Source of the DNA: CAZNLH01 sp964573995
Lineage (GTDB): Bacteria > Gemmatimonadota > CAZMKB01 > CAZNLH01
Direction of reading: 5' to 3'
Length of the DNA: 64,000 bases
Assembly: GCA_964573995.1 (NCBI GenBank)
Contig: CAZNLH010000001.1
Coordinates: 124,001 to 188,000, forward strand
In this document: positions 17,333 to 26,596 of the stretch, one piece after another
Position numbering within the stretch: the stretch's first letter is position 1
Layout of the letters: each line of letters begins with the position of its first letter
Notes under the pieces: model-generated
Database searches by the model: none
Told to the model about the DNA's origin: nothing
Seen by the model: only the letters and a program-made list of their open reading frames with translations
Made by a program: the position numbers and the translations under genes

Positions 17333-18140
17333 CGACAAGAGCATGAGACCCCGTTCTCTCGTAGATTACAGGAGGATGAAGGAGAGAGGGGAAAAGATCG
17401 CCGTGTTGACAGCCTATGACTTCTTGATGGCAAGGATCCTGGAATCGAGCGGCATAGACATGGTCCTCGTGGGAGATTCAGTGGGAATGGTATTCTCCGG
17501 CCATTCCAATACCCTCCCGGTCACTGTGGATGAGATGATTTACCACGCTCGAGCGGTCGGAAGAGGGATAAAGGACACGCCGATAATAGTAGATATGCCA
17601 TTCATGAGTTTCCAGGTCTCATCCACCGAGGCCGTCCGGAATTGCGGGCACGTACTCAAGGAGACCCGTGCCATGGCCGTGAAAATCGAGGGTGGAGAGG
17701 AGATTATGCCGACGGTCTCGGCCCTGATCCGTGCATCGATCCCCGTCATGGGCCATATCGGGTTGACGCCTCAGTCGATACATCGTTTCGGCGGCTATGG
17801 GTTGCAGGGAAGGGATCCCGAGCAGAAGGAGAAACTCATGCGGGATGCCGCCCGTTTGCAGGAGGCCGGCTGTTTTTCCATCGTCCTCGAGATGATACCC
17901 TCGGAATTGGCCGGAAAGATAACAGCGAACCTCGATATTCCAACGATCGGCATCGGCGCGGGGCCCTCCTGCGACGGCCAAGTGCTTGTGCTGCCCGATA
18001 TGCTCGGCCTGAACGAAGGTTTCGAGCCGAAGTTCCTGAAGAAGTACGCATCGCTCGGTCAGGAGACGAGACATGCAGTCCGCGCCTTTATAGAGGAAGT
18101 AAAATCCGGGATGTATCCCTCGGACAAAGAGAGTTATTGA
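17316..18140 (+). CDS. panB: 3-methyl-2-oxobutanoate hydroxymethyltransferase
   Basis: First step of pantothenate synthesis: ketoisovalerate + methylene-tetrahydrofolate to ketopantoate. Clear motifs: VLTAYDFLMARILE, LVGDSVGMVFSGHSNTLPVT (metal-binding Asp), AVKIEGG, MGHIGLTPQS and IGIGAGPSCDGQVLV. I chose ATG at 17316 (MKREDDDK), which has GGAGAG 7 bases before it, over a TTG at 17286 deep inside folK. It needs the folate cofactor whose synthesis genes precede it. panC follows 12 bases downstream. Confidence 0.96.
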   Translation: MKREDDDKSMRPRSLVDYRRMKERGEKIAVLTAYDFLMARILESSGIDMVLVGDSVGMVFSGHSNTLPVTVDEMIYHARAVGRGIKDTPIIVDMPFMSFQVSSTEAVRNCGHVLKETRAMAVKIEGGEEIMPTVSALIRASIPVMGHIGLTPQSIHRFGGYGLQGRDPEQKEKLMRDAARLQEAGCFSIVLEMIPSELAGKITANLDIPTIGIGAGPSCDGQVLVLPDMLGLNEGFEPKFLKKYASLGQETRHAVRAFIEEVKSGMYPSDKESY

Positions 18141-18152
18141 GGAGACAGCAGG

Positions 18153-19025
18153 GTGAAGGCCACGGCCGATATCACAACGCTAAGGAAATTGATAGGGGAA
18201 TATCGTGGGATGGGACGTACCATAGGCTTTGTACCGACCATGGGATGTCTCCATGAAGGCCACCTGAGCCTGGTCGATATAGCCGGGGAAAGTTGCGACG
18301 TGGTGGTGATGAGTATCTTCGTGAACCCAACGCAGTTTGGGCCGGGAGAGGATCTGGAACGGTATCCTCGTGACCTGGATTCAGACCTTCTCATGGCGGA
18401 AGAGAGGGGAGTGGGACTGGTATTCCATCCGGAGGTCTCTACCATGTACCCAGGTGGTGACACACTTGCTTACATCGATATGCCGGGTCTGACCGGGGTA
18501 TTGTGCGGTGCCAGCCGTCCTGGTCACTTCCGTGGCGTTATGACCGTCGTGGCGAAGTTGCTGAACATAGTTAAGCCGGATTTGGCAGTGTTCGGCCAGA
18601 AGGACATCCAGCAACTGGTAGTGATAAAAAGGATGGTACGCGACCTCAATTTTCCGGTGAAGATCGTCTCGGGCCCGATTGTCCGGGAGAGGGACGGATT
18701 GGCCATGAGTTCGCGTAATAAATACCTGGACGGGGATGAGCGCGTGGAGGCCCTCAGGTTGTACCGGTCTCTCCTGAAGGCGAAGGAATTAATACTCGAT
18801 GGCGAGAGGATCAGCAACAATATCTTGACTCCAATGACCGGAATACTCTCGGGCAAGGGGGTGAGATTGGACTATGCTGCCATCGTGCGGTACGATGATC
18901 TCGAGCCGATGGACATTATAGGAGGGAGGGCCATCATAGCCGTGGCGGCATACGTGGGATCCACTCGACTTATAGACAATCTCATCGTGGAGATATCAGA
19001 TGACGGGCCGTCATTCTCCATCTGA
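18153..19025 (+). CDS. panC: pantoate--beta-alanine ligase (pantothenate synthetase)
   Basis: Joins pantoate and beta-alanine with ATP. It belongs to the cytidylyltransferase superfamily: FVPTMGCLHEGHLSLVD carries the HIGH-like motif, followed by VVMSIFVNPTQFGPGEDLERYPRD, FGQKDIQQL and the KMSKS-like AMSSRNKYL. Start is a GTG at 18153 with GGAGACAGCAGG before it. 290 residues, normal. It overlaps the next gene by 26 bases. Confidence 0.96.
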   Translation: MKATADITTLRKLIGEYRGMGRTIGFVPTMGCLHEGHLSLVDIAGESCDVVVMSIFVNPTQFGPGEDLERYPRDLDSDLLMAEERGVGLVFHPEVSTMYPGGDTLAYIDMPGLTGVLCGASRPGHFRGVMTVVAKLLNIVKPDLAVFGQKDIQQLVVIKRMVRDLNFPVKIVSGPIVRERDGLAMSSRNKYLDGDERVEALRLYRSLLKAKELILDGERISNNILTPMTGILSGKGVRLDYAAIVRYDDLEPMDIIGGRAIIAVAAYVGSTRLIDNLIVEISDDGPSFSI

Positions 19026-20070
19026 AAGAGATGCACTCGCAGTGGTCATCCTGGCGGCGGGCGACTCTACCAGGATGAAGTCATCGGTCACAAAGGTGCT
19101 GCATCCCCTTGCCGGAAGGCCGATGATAGAACATATCCTCGCGGCAGTCGATCCCCTCCATCCCGTTTTGACCGTCATCGTGGCTGGCAGGAACAGGCAA
19201 AGCATTCGTGATGCCCTCCACAGCCCCGGGATCCACCTGGTGAGACAGGAGGAACCGCTTGGCACCGCCCATGCCCTGCTAACTGCAAGGGGAGAACTGG
19301 ACGGATTCAACGGCGACATTGTTGTCCTCTGTGGTGATACACCCCTCATCCGGCCCGACACCCTCCACCGCCTCCTCCAGTTCCACCGCGGAGGACGGGG
19401 CGATGCCACCCTACTTACCTGTCGATTCAGCGATCCCGGTGGTTACGGCCGCATAATTCGTGGTGGGGATGGCGCAATACGGCGGATAGTCGAGGAAGTA
19501 GATACATCCCCCGAGGAGAAGGCTATCAGGGAGGTGAACACCGGCGTCTATTGTTTCAGGGCTCCCGTTATATTCAAATACTTGGAAGGTATCTGCGGCA
19601 GGGACAAAAGGCCTGGAGAGGAATACTTCCTGACAGATATCGTTGATGAATACAACCGGGCCGATCTCAGGGTCGGCGGGCTCTTGATCGATGAGGAAAT
19701 GGAGGTCCTCGGGATCAACACCCTTGTCCAGTTGGCCTCCGCCGACAGGATCTTGAGGGAACGGATAAGAGACCACTGGATGACGGAGGGAGTAACGTTG
19801 ATGGATCCCCCTTCCACTTTTATCGATGCGAGGGTCGTGATAGGGGCGGATACAAGGATATACCCCTTCGTTGTCATAGAGGGAGATAGCGTGATCGGCG
19901 AGAATACGGTCATAGGCCCTTTCAGCCGTATCATCAATAGCAGGTTGGAGCCGGCAACTCGATTGATGGGATGGAACTTCGTTGAGAATGCCTCCATCCC
20001 CGAGGGCCAGGTCCTGCCGCCGTTTTCATCATATCCCCGGGGCGGATCGGATAATCCGTCTTCACCATAG
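19000..20070 (+). CDS. GlmU-like N-acetylglucosamine-1-phosphate nucleotidyltransferase lacking the acetyltransferase domain
   Basis: The N-terminal 230 residues are a GlmU-type uridylyltransferase: VVILAAGDSTRMKSSVTKVLHPLAGRP, QEEPLGTAHALL, LCGDTPLI and the EVNTGVYCF / ILTDIV-like YFLTDIVDEYNRA motifs. The nucleotide loop differs from the usual GxGTRMxSxxPK by GDSTRM and a Thr before Lys. After that only a short run of hexapeptide repeats is present (IDARVVIGADTRIYPFVVIEG), and the protein ends at 356 residues. Normal bifunctional GlmU is about 450, so the acetyl-CoA-binding half of the left-handed helix and its catalytic His are missing. It probably makes UDP-GlcNAc or a related NDP-sugar, with acetylation done elsewhere. 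Confidence 0.85.
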   Translation: MTGRHSPSERDALAVVILAAGDSTRMKSSVTKVLHPLAGRPMIEHILAAVDPLHPVLTVIVAGRNRQSIRDALHSPGIHLVRQEEPLGTAHALLTARGELDGFNGDIVVLCGDTPLIRPDTLHRLLQFHRGGRGDATLLTCRFSDPGGYGRIIRGGDGAIRRIVEEVDTSPEEKAIREVNTGVYCFRAPVIFKYLEGICGRDKRPGEEYFLTDIVDEYNRADLRVGGLLIDEEMEVLGINTLVQLASADRILRERIRDHWMTEGVTLMDPPSTFIDARVVIGADTRIYPFVVIEGDSVIGENTVIGPFSRIINSRLEPATRLMGWNFVENASIPEGQVLPPFSSYPRGGSDNPSSP

Positions 20071-20107
20071 ATGTCCATGCTGCAAGTCGCGTCGTTCTTT
20101 TCCTGCA

Positions 20108-20629
20108 ATGGCGAAAAAGCGATCGAAGAGGAAGAGTAAGAGACAAGGCCCGGGCCGGCGTCTCGTCACGCTCCTGTCCCTCGTCACGTTCATTGCTGTC
20201 CTCGTCCTGGCCATATCCACCGCACTGCGTTGGATTGTTCCACCACGGTCGAGGCACCTGTTCGGGAGGGACGTGATCAGGGTAGAGGTCCTGAACGGTT
20301 GCGGTGAATACGGGGTGGCAGAGAGGGTTACAGATTGGTTGAGAGAGGAGGGCTTCGATATCGTGTATTTCGGCAACGCTGACTCTTTCCGGTACGACGA
20401 GACCATCCTGTTTGACCGGTCGGGGAGGCCCGAGTTTGCCAGAGAGGTTGCGGATGTCCTGGGGTGCCATAATATCGAGAAGCGTTATGATGGATTGCTC
20501 CTTCTGGACGTGACCGTTATCGTTGGAAAGGATTGGCGGAAGATGCGACTGGGACCAGATGAGGAGGGCGGTTGGAAGGAGTCGGCCAAGCGGTTGAGGG
20601 AGATGATGGAAGAATGGTTCAGTCCTTAG
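20108..20629 (+). CDS. LytR_C-domain membrane protein
   Basis: A 174-residue protein starting with a Lys/Arg-rich segment (MAKKRSKRKSKRQG), one transmembrane helix (LVTLLSLVTFIAVLVLAISTA) and an extracytoplasmic domain with IRVEVLNGCGEYGVAERVTDWLREEGFDIV. That is the characteristic start of the LytR/CpsA/Psr C-terminal domain (LytR_C). The catalytic LCP domain is absent. Function in Gram-negatives is unclear; a cell-wall or envelope role is inferred from the family name only. The frame is open upstream to 19982, but ATG 20108 starts a sensible membrane protein. Confidence 0.8.
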   Translation: MAKKRSKRKSKRQGPGRRLVTLLSLVTFIAVLVLAISTALRWIVPPRSRHLFGRDVIRVEVLNGCGEYGVAERVTDWLREEGFDIVYFGNADSFRYDETILFDRSGRPEFAREVADVLGCHNIEKRYDGLLLLDVTVIVGKDWRKMRLGPDEEGGWKESAKRLREMMEEWFSP

Positions 20630-21282
20630 ATTGTTCCCTCTGTGTCATACTCGATTCGAAACACATCGGGGGGCGCGATATTGGTGAACTGACGAGGGGC
20701 CTGTGTGTAAACGGCGCCTCCATGATTCAGTACCGCGCAAAGGGGGAAGGGGACTCCTACCATTGGCGTTTCCTTCCCCCTGTCATAGCCTCGGCCCGCC
20801 AATGTCAAGTCCCCGTCATAATCAACGACGACCTCGACCTGGCCATCTTGTATGGAGCGGATGGGGTTCACCTGGGACAACGGGACATGCCGGTCGCCGA
20901 GGCCAGGAAGCGAGGAGGGGGGATCATAGTGGGAGCAACGGTTCACGATGTGGAGGAGGCAGGGAAGGCCATAAAGGATGGTGCGGACTATATAAGCCTC
21001 GGCTCGATTTACAAGACCAGTACCAAGGAGGACATTCACCTGGTAGGGCTCGATGTACTCGCCTCGGTATGCCGATACTCGACAATCCCCACCATCGCCA
21101 TAGGCGGGATTGATGGTGGGAGGATCGACGAAGTCCTCGGAAGGGGGGCCGATGGAATTGCCGTCGTTTCCGCGGTCCTTGACGGGCCGGATCCCGCTCA
21201 GGCGGTCAGGCGGTTGAGAGGGATGATAGATGGATACAGGTGCTCGCCGCCTCGAATCTCCACGCCCATCGATGGAGGGTAG
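20614..21282 (+). CDS. thiE: thiamine-phosphate synthase
   Basis: Couples HMP-pyrophosphate and thiazole-phosphate to thiamine phosphate. Family motifs: ASMIQYRAK, VPVIINDDLDLAILYGADGVHLGQRDMP, LGSIYKTSTK (the GPIFPTxTK position) and IPTIAIGGIDGGRI ... GADGIAVVSAVL. I chose ATG at 20614 (MVQSLDCSLCVILD), with GGAAGA just before it and 16 bases of overlap with the LytR_C gene. There is no thiamine riboswitch in front, and no other thi gene is nearby. Confidence 0.92.
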   Translation: MVQSLDCSLCVILDSKHIGGRDIGELTRGLCVNGASMIQYRAKGEGDSYHWRFLPPVIASARQCQVPVIINDDLDLAILYGADGVHLGQRDMPVAEARKRGGGIIVGATVHDVEEAGKAIKDGADYISLGSIYKTSTKEDIHLVGLDVLASVCRYSTIPTIAIGGIDGGRIDEVLGRGADGIAVVSAVLDGPDPAQAVRRLRGMIDGYRCSPPRISTPIDGG

Positions 21283-21420
21283 TGAAGTCGGAGGGTGAAT
21301 AATTGATGTTAAACTCTTCACGGTAGTACAAGGTCGGAATTATGTGAAGGTGTACATGATTCATCGGTCCAATATTTCTTTTATTAGATTACCCTGCTCA
21401 TGGGGCTGCAATTCTTTTTC

Positions 21421-21449
21421 TTGACAATTCTTTCGCGGTGTGCTATCCT
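21421..21449 (+). promoter_or_regulatory. sigma70-type promoter upstream of the PAS histidine kinase
   Basis: TTGACA at 21421-21426, a 17-base spacer and TATCCT at 21444-21449. This is a perfect -35 box and a near-consensus -10 box at ideal spacing, about 95 bases before the ATG at 21544. It probably drives the whole three-gene signalling cluster. Confidence 0.65.
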
Positions 21450-21543
21450 GTTTTCAACCATGATTTCAACAGTAATCCAATCATGTTTCCGCAAGGCGAG
21501 AAGCCGCTTCTTAACATATCTTATGAAATAGGGAGGACCTGGG

Positions 21544-22788
21544 ATGCTTGGAGCAGCAAAAGGAGAAGGCGAGGTCGCGGATCCCGGTCAATGCGTTAGT
21601 AACAACGGGACGGCAGGCAGGTGGGGAGGACGAAAGGGCGAAGTATCGCTGCTGGAGGAGGTCTTCCGTGATGTCAAGGAGGGGATCGGGGTCGTCGACG
21701 AGAATGAAAAGATAGTATTGTGTAATCCGGCCTACGCCAGGATCTTTGACGAGGAGCCGGAGAGGCTGCTGGGAGAGAGATTGTCCGATTTCCTGGATGA
21801 AGACTCTTTCAATAAGGTTATTGAGCAGACAAGAGCGAGAAGAAGTGGACGCGCAGGGACCTATGAACTCTCGATCGTCACCAGGAGGGGTAATCGGAAG
21901 GAGATTCGGATCTCTGCACTGCCGCGCTTCGACGCGTATGGATCTTACAGGGGCGCCCTTGGTACCATCCTCGACATCACCGAGCGCAGGCAGGCCGAAC
22001 GACGATTGAGGAGGTACTCCGAGCGACTTGAGGAGATGGTCGACGAAAGGACCAGGGAACTGAGAGAGGCCCAGGAAGACCTCATTCGTAAGGAGAGACT
22101 GGCCACCCTCGGTCAACTGGCCGGTGGAGTGGGCCATGAATTGAGAAATTCCCTGGGGGCGGTAAAGAACTCGGCGTATTTTCTAAAGATGGCCCTCGAG
22201 GGGTCGGACCCCGACATAATGAAGGCCATAGATATCCTGGATCGCGAGGTAACTGCGTCAGATAGGATCATCAGCAGTCTCCTCGACTTTGCCAGGTTGA
22301 GGGCTCCCACCTTTAAGGAAGTGAACGTCAACGACCTGCTCGTGGAGGAGATGGATCGCCTCTCCATATCCAAAGATATCAAGGTCGTGACCAGGCTGAA
22401 GAGGTCAATGCCCGCCGTCCAGGCAGACCCCGATCAACTCGGCCAGGTCTTCGGGAACATCATAGTCAATGCCGTCCAGGCAATGCCCTCGGGCGGCAGG
22501 CTGGGCGTATCGACCGGGGTATGTGGTTCAGGGTGGATATCCGTGTCCATATCCGACACCGGTGTGGGAATCGCCGAGGAGGACCTGGGCAAACTCTTCA
22601 TCCCTCTCTTCACGACGAAGGTCAACGGTATCGGCCTTGGCCTCGCCATCACGCACAGGCTTGTTGAAAGACACGGGGGGAAGATAGAGGTCAAGAGCGA
22701 GGTTGGTAAGGGGAGCACGTTCACGGTCCGCTTGCCGCAACATGGAAGGGTAGAAGATAGGCAGCCGGAAGGTGATCACTCGGGGTGA
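21544..22788 (+). CDS. PAS-domain sensor histidine kinase (HisKA type), soluble
   Basis: 414 residues with no membrane segment, so a cytoplasmic sensor. One PAS domain (about residues 35-150, ending ALGTILDITERR), a coiled linker (RLEEMVDERTRELREAQEDL), a HisKA dimerisation domain with the phosphoacceptor His198 (GGVGHELRNSLG), and a HATPase_c domain with N box (FGNIIVNAVQAMP), G1 (ISDTGVGI) and G2 (GIGLGLAI). GGGAGG lies 6 bases before ATG. There is no receiver at the C-terminus. Its PAS domain is closely similar to the middle PAS domain of the next kinase. Its own partner regulator is not obvious; the adjacent NarL regulator is more likely paired with the HisKA_3 kinase. Confidence 0.93.
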   Translation: MLGAAKGEGEVADPGQCVSNNGTAGRWGGRKGEVSLLEEVFRDVKEGIGVVDENEKIVLCNPAYARIFDEEPERLLGERLSDFLDEDSFNKVIEQTRARRSGRAGTYELSIVTRRGNRKEIRISALPRFDAYGSYRGALGTILDITERRQAERRLRRYSERLEEMVDERTRELREAQEDLIRKERLATLGQLAGGVGHELRNSLGAVKNSAYFLKMALEGSDPDIMKAIDILDREVTASDRIISSLLDFARLRAPTFKEVNVNDLLVEEMDRLSISKDIKVVTRLKRSMPAVQADPDQLGQVFGNIIVNAVQAMPSGGRLGVSTGVCGSGWISVSISDTGVGIAEEDLGKLFIPLFTTKVNGIGLGLAITHRLVERHGGKIEVKSEVGKGSTFTVRLPQHGRVEDRQPEGDHSG

Positions 22789-22830
22789 TTTCCTGAAGGG
22801 ATTGGCCGACAGGAGAAGAAGGTCAACGGA

Positions 22831-25800
22831 ATGGAGGAAAACAATAGAATCCTGATCGTCGACGACAGCGAGGGGATCGCCAACAGCCTGACTCTCATCC
22901 TTCGCAGGAAGGGATACGACACCGATAAGGCCTCCACGGGCCGAGAGGCCCTTAAAAAGGCCGGGGCGAGGTTCTTCAACGTGATCCTCCTCGACATCAA
23001 ACTCCCCGATGTCAATGGCGTGCAACTGATCAATCAACTCAAGGCGATACACCCAGACACGGCCGTGATCGTTATCACCGCATACGCCTCCTTGGATTCG
23101 GCGGTCAGCGCGCTGAACGATGGGGCCATGCTCTACCTTATGAAGCCCCTTAACATGGATCTCGTCCTGTCCAAGGTCGAGGAGGCAATCGAGGAACAGT
23201 GCCGTATATGGGAAGGAAGGAGATCCATAGAGGCACTGGGGGAGAGTGAGGAGAAGTTCAGGATGATGGCCGAGGCTGGGAGCGATGTGATCTACCAGAT
23301 GGACAGGGAGGGGAGGATCACATACTGCTCGCCGGCGGTTAAAAAACTCACGGGTTACTCACAGGAAGAGGTCATAGGGACATCACTCGACAGGTACTGT
23401 GCCCCGGGAGACCTTGATAGAATTACAAGGGCCTTCCGAAACATCCTGTCAGGAAAGAGGACCGAACTGCTCGAACTGAACGCGCTCCACAGGGATGGAT
23501 CGCTCCTGCCGGTTGAGATCAGCACTGTTCCCCTTTTCAGAAATGGTGACATCGTGGGTGCCCAGGGAATCGTTCGGGACGTCACGGAGCGCAAGAAGGC
23601 GGAGGATGCCCTGCGCAGGAGGGACAAGATCCTCGAGGCGGTTAGTAACGCCGCACAGATATACATGACGGCGGATTCGTGGGAGGAGGCCACATCGGAC
23701 ATCCTGCAACGAATTGGGAACGCTGCGGGAGTTTGTCGCGTTTATATCTTCGAGAATCAGCGCTCCCCGGAAGGAGACATCCTGACCAGCCAGCGCTATG
23801 AATGGGTAGAGGCGGGCGTCTCCCCCCAGATAGACAACCCTGAACTCCAGGGCTTTCCGTATAGGGCCGGAGGGTTTTCACGGTGGGCGGAGACACTGGC
23901 AAGAGGCGAGGCCATCTGGGGCCATGTCAAAGACTTCCCGGATAGTGAGCGCGAGGTCCTGGAACAACAGGATATCAAGTCGATAGTCGTTGCACCTATC
24001 TTCACTGGGAAGGCCTGGTGGGGGCTGATTGGGTTCGATGCATGCCGTTCGGAGCGTGAGTGGTCAGATGCGGAGATCGACACCCTGAAGGCCGCCGCAG
24101 GCACGCTGGGCGCGGCTATTCGCCGCGACCAGACTGCGAGGCAACTGAATGAACAAAAGATGCTTCTGGAATCGTTGTTCAACAATATCCAGGAGGGAAT
24201 AGGGTTCGTGGACACGGAGGAAAATATCGTTTTCTGTAACCCAGCATACGCAAGGATCTTCGAGGCGGACACATCGGAATTGGTGGGGAAGAACCTGCGG
24301 TCTTTCCTGGACGACGATGCCTTCTCACTGATCCTCCGGCAGACGGAGAATAGAAGGGCCGGAAGGGTGACGACCTACGAGTGCCCGATTCGTACCTCCA
24401 GGGGTCACCGGAAGGTGATTCGCGTAACGGGTTCTCCGCGGTTCAGCGAGACTGGTGAATACCTCGGCACCTTCGGCGCCGTCCTCGACGTAACGGAGGA
24501 GAAGAGGCTCAGGGAAGAACTCGAGCGATCCGAGGCCCGGTCCCGCCACATCCTGACGTCGAGCCCGGTGGTCCTTTACAGTTGCACGGCCTCGACCGAG
24601 GGGGAGGATGCGCATGGATACGTTACCACCTTCATCAGTGCAAATATCCGGGATATCTTCGGGTACTCACAGGAGGAATGCCTGGAAGACCCGGAATGGT
24701 GGCTCAGAATCATCCATCCCGGGGACGCAGCGAGGGTCCTCAAGGAGATGGCACAACTCTTCAAGGAGGATTACCTCTCCCACGCCTACAGGATCAGGAA
24801 CAAGGGCGGGGAATACCGCTGGATAGCGGACGAGATCAACCTCATACGCGAAGCCGATGGCAGGCCGGTCGAGTTCATCGGCTCCTGGATGGACATCACC
24901 GAACAAATGCGGATGGAATCCGCACTGGCGGAAAGCGAGGAGAAGTACAGGAACCTGGTCGACAACGCCCTCGTGGGAATCTTCCAGACAAACCTCAAGG
25001 GCGAGATCCTCTTCGCCAACGAGGCCCTGTCACGGATGGCGAAGTTCCGCTCCCCGGCGGAGATGATGGAGCAGGGCGCATTGCCGCGGTACAAGGATCC
25101 GAAGGCCAGGGAAGAGATGATAAAGATCCTGCTCAGACAAGGGAAGATCGACGGATTTTCCACGGAGATGCTCACGAAGACAGGTGAGACCCGGTACGCC
25201 CTGACGAGCGCCGTCCTCTCCGATGGAAAGATCTCGGGGGTGGTGATCGACATTACCTCTCTCCGGAACATGGAAAGGGAACTGCGGCGTTCCCAAGAGG
25301 AATTTCGCGATCTTGCCCGGCACCTTCAGTCCGTGCGCGAGGAGGAACGCACTGATATCGCCCGTGAGATACACGACGGCCTCGGACAATCACTGACCGC
25401 ATTGAAGATGGACCTGTCATGGCTGGCGAAGAGGATACCGGGAGATCAACGCTCACTCCTCAACAAGATACGATCGATGTCGGACTTGATCGATGGGAAT
25501 ATCCGGTCGGTCAAGAGGCTATCCTCTGAATTGAGGCCGGGGCTGCTGGATGAGATCGGCCTCAATGCCGCTATTGAATGGTATCTGGAGAGTTTCGAGG
25601 ATCGGACCGGGATACGGTGCCAGGTTAAATACGACTCGAACAGGGGCGACCTGCATCTCGACAGGAACCGTGCGACCGCCCTTTTCCGGGTCTTACAGGA
25701 GGCGATGACCAACGTAGTCCGCCACGCCGATGCCACGAGGGTCATGATCAGCGCCAGGATCGAAGACGACAGGTTCATCTTATCGATAAGGGATAACGGG

Positions 25801-26031
25801 AACGGCATTACGGAGGCGGACCTCTCGAACCCTCGTTCATACGGTCTAATCGGGATGCGGGAACGAGTCCAACCGTGGGGAGGAGAACTCGATATCCGCG
25901 GGAATGAAGGCAAGGGCACCACGGTCGTTGTAAGTATACCCCTCGGAGGAGAGGAGGATCCAAATGATAAGAGTGCTGATAGCGGACGACCACACGATCG
26001 TTCGAAAGGGGATCGTACAGATTCTCAATGA
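22831..26031 (+). CDS. multi-sensor kinase: REC-PAS-GAF-PAS-PAS-PAS-HisKA_3-HATPase
   Basis: 1066 residues, cytoplasmic. Domains in order: receiver about 5-118 with Asp55 (VILLDIKLPD) and Lys105; PAS about 140-255; GAF about 280-430 (the WxGLIGFD motif near its end); PAS about 445-560; PAS about 567-690, with a PAC-type ending GSWMDITEQM; PAS about 700-800; HisKA_3 about 830-900 with the phosphoacceptor in REIHDGLGQSLTALKMDLSWL; and HATPase about 930-1045 (RDNGNGI, YGLIGMRERV). An N-terminal receiver suggests input from another kinase as well as four ligand or redox sensors. The last 68 bases overlap the NarL-type regulator, so the two are coupled partners. Confidence 0.93.
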   Translation: MEENNRILIVDDSEGIANSLTLILRRKGYDTDKASTGREALKKAGARFFNVILLDIKLPDVNGVQLINQLKAIHPDTAVIVITAYASLDSAVSALNDGAMLYLMKPLNMDLVLSKVEEAIEEQCRIWEGRRSIEALGESEEKFRMMAEAGSDVIYQMDREGRITYCSPAVKKLTGYSQEEVIGTSLDRYCAPGDLDRITRAFRNILSGKRTELLELNALHRDGSLLPVEISTVPLFRNGDIVGAQGIVRDVTERKKAEDALRRRDKILEAVSNAAQIYMTADSWEEATSDILQRIGNAAGVCRVYIFENQRSPEGDILTSQRYEWVEAGVSPQIDNPELQGFPYRAGGFSRWAETLARGEAIWGHVKDFPDSEREVLEQQDIKSIVVAPIFTGKAWWGLIGFDACRSEREWSDAEIDTLKAAAGTLGAAIRRDQTARQLNEQKMLLESLFNNIQEGIGFVDTEENIVFCNPAYARIFEADTSELVGKNLRSFLDDDAFSLILRQTENRRAGRVTTYECPIRTSRGHRKVIRVTGSPRFSETGEYLGTFGAVLDVTEEKRLREELERSEARSRHILTSSPVVLYSCTASTEGEDAHGYVTTFISANIRDIFGYSQEECLEDPEWWLRIIHPGDAARVLKEMAQLFKEDYLSHAYRIRNKGGEYRWIADEINLIREADGRPVEFIGSWMDITEQMRMESALAESEEKYRNLVDNALVGIFQTNLKGEILFANEALSRMAKFRSPAEMMEQGALPRYKDPKAREEMIKILLRQGKIDGFSTEMLTKTGETRYALTSAVLSDGKISGVVIDITSLRNMERELRRSQEEFRDLARHLQSVREEERTDIAREIHDGLGQSLTALKMDLSWLAKRIPGDQRSLLNKIRSMSDLIDGNIRSVKRLSSELRPGLLDEIGLNAAIEWYLESFEDRTGIRCQVKYDSNRGDLHLDRNRATALFRVLQEAMTNVVRHADATRVMISARIEDDRFILSIRDNGNGITEADLSNPRSYGLIGMRERVQPWGGELDIRGNEGKGTTVVVSIPLGGEEDPNDKSADSGRPHDRSKGDRTDSQ

Positions 26032-26596
26032 CACGGATGACATGGCCCCGGTTGATGAGGCGGAGAACGGCCGGGAAGTCCTACGAAAGACATCCGAGGG
26101 TAGTTTCGACGTTGTCCTGCTCGATATATCAATGCCCGGCATGAACGGCCTGGATGTCTTGAAGCAATTGAAGATCTCGAGCCCCGGTATCAACGTGCTG
26201 ATCCTGAGCATGTATCCGGAGGAGCAATACGCCATCCGCCTCCTCAAGGCAGGCGCCGCCGGCTATGTATCTAAGGACAGGGCCCCGGAAGAATTGATAA
26301 AGGCGATACGCAAGGTCTCGAAGGGCAGGAAATACGTCAGCCCATCACTTGCAGAGCGCCTGGCCTGGAACCTGGCAACAGATTCCGACAGGCCGCTCTA
26401 TGAAATCCTCTCCGATCGAGAATTCCAGATAATCTGCGAAATCGCCTCCGGCAAGACCGTTGGCGAGATCGCGGAAAAACTCTCGTTGAGCCCCAAGACG
26501 GTAAGTACCTATCGAACCCGTGTCCTGAGAAAGACAGGCATGAAGAACAATGCGGAATTGATGCGTTATGCGATATTGAACAACCTCGTGGAATAA
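25964..26596 (+). CDS. NarL/FixJ-family response regulator
   Basis: 210 residues: receiver (IADDH acid pair, phosphoacceptor Asp54 in VVLLDISMPGMNG, conserved Lys in YVSKDRAPEEL) and a C-terminal LuxR-type helix-turn-helix (LSDREFQIICEIASGKTVGEIAEKLSLSPKTVSTYRTRVL). GGAGG lies 6 bases before ATG. Overlap of 68 bases with the HisKA_3 kinase, the kinase type that normally phosphorylates NarL-type regulators, makes the pairing likely. Targets are unknown; possible binding sites were not identified. Confidence 0.95.
   Translation: MIRVLIADDHTIVRKGIVQILNDTDDMAPVDEAENGREVLRKTSEGSFDVVLLDISMPGMNGLDVLKQLKISSPGINVLILSMYPEEQYAIRLLKAGAAGYVSKDRAPEELIKAIRKVSKGRKYVSPSLAERLAWNLATDSDRPLYEILSDREFQIICEIASGKTVGEIAEKLSLSPKTVSTYRTRVLRKTGMKNNAELMRYAILNNLVE

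Noticed and set aside
20572..20613. Longer N-terminus for thiE
   Set aside because: The extra 14 codons lie within the preceding gene, lack family similarity, and a good ribosome site precedes ATG 20614.
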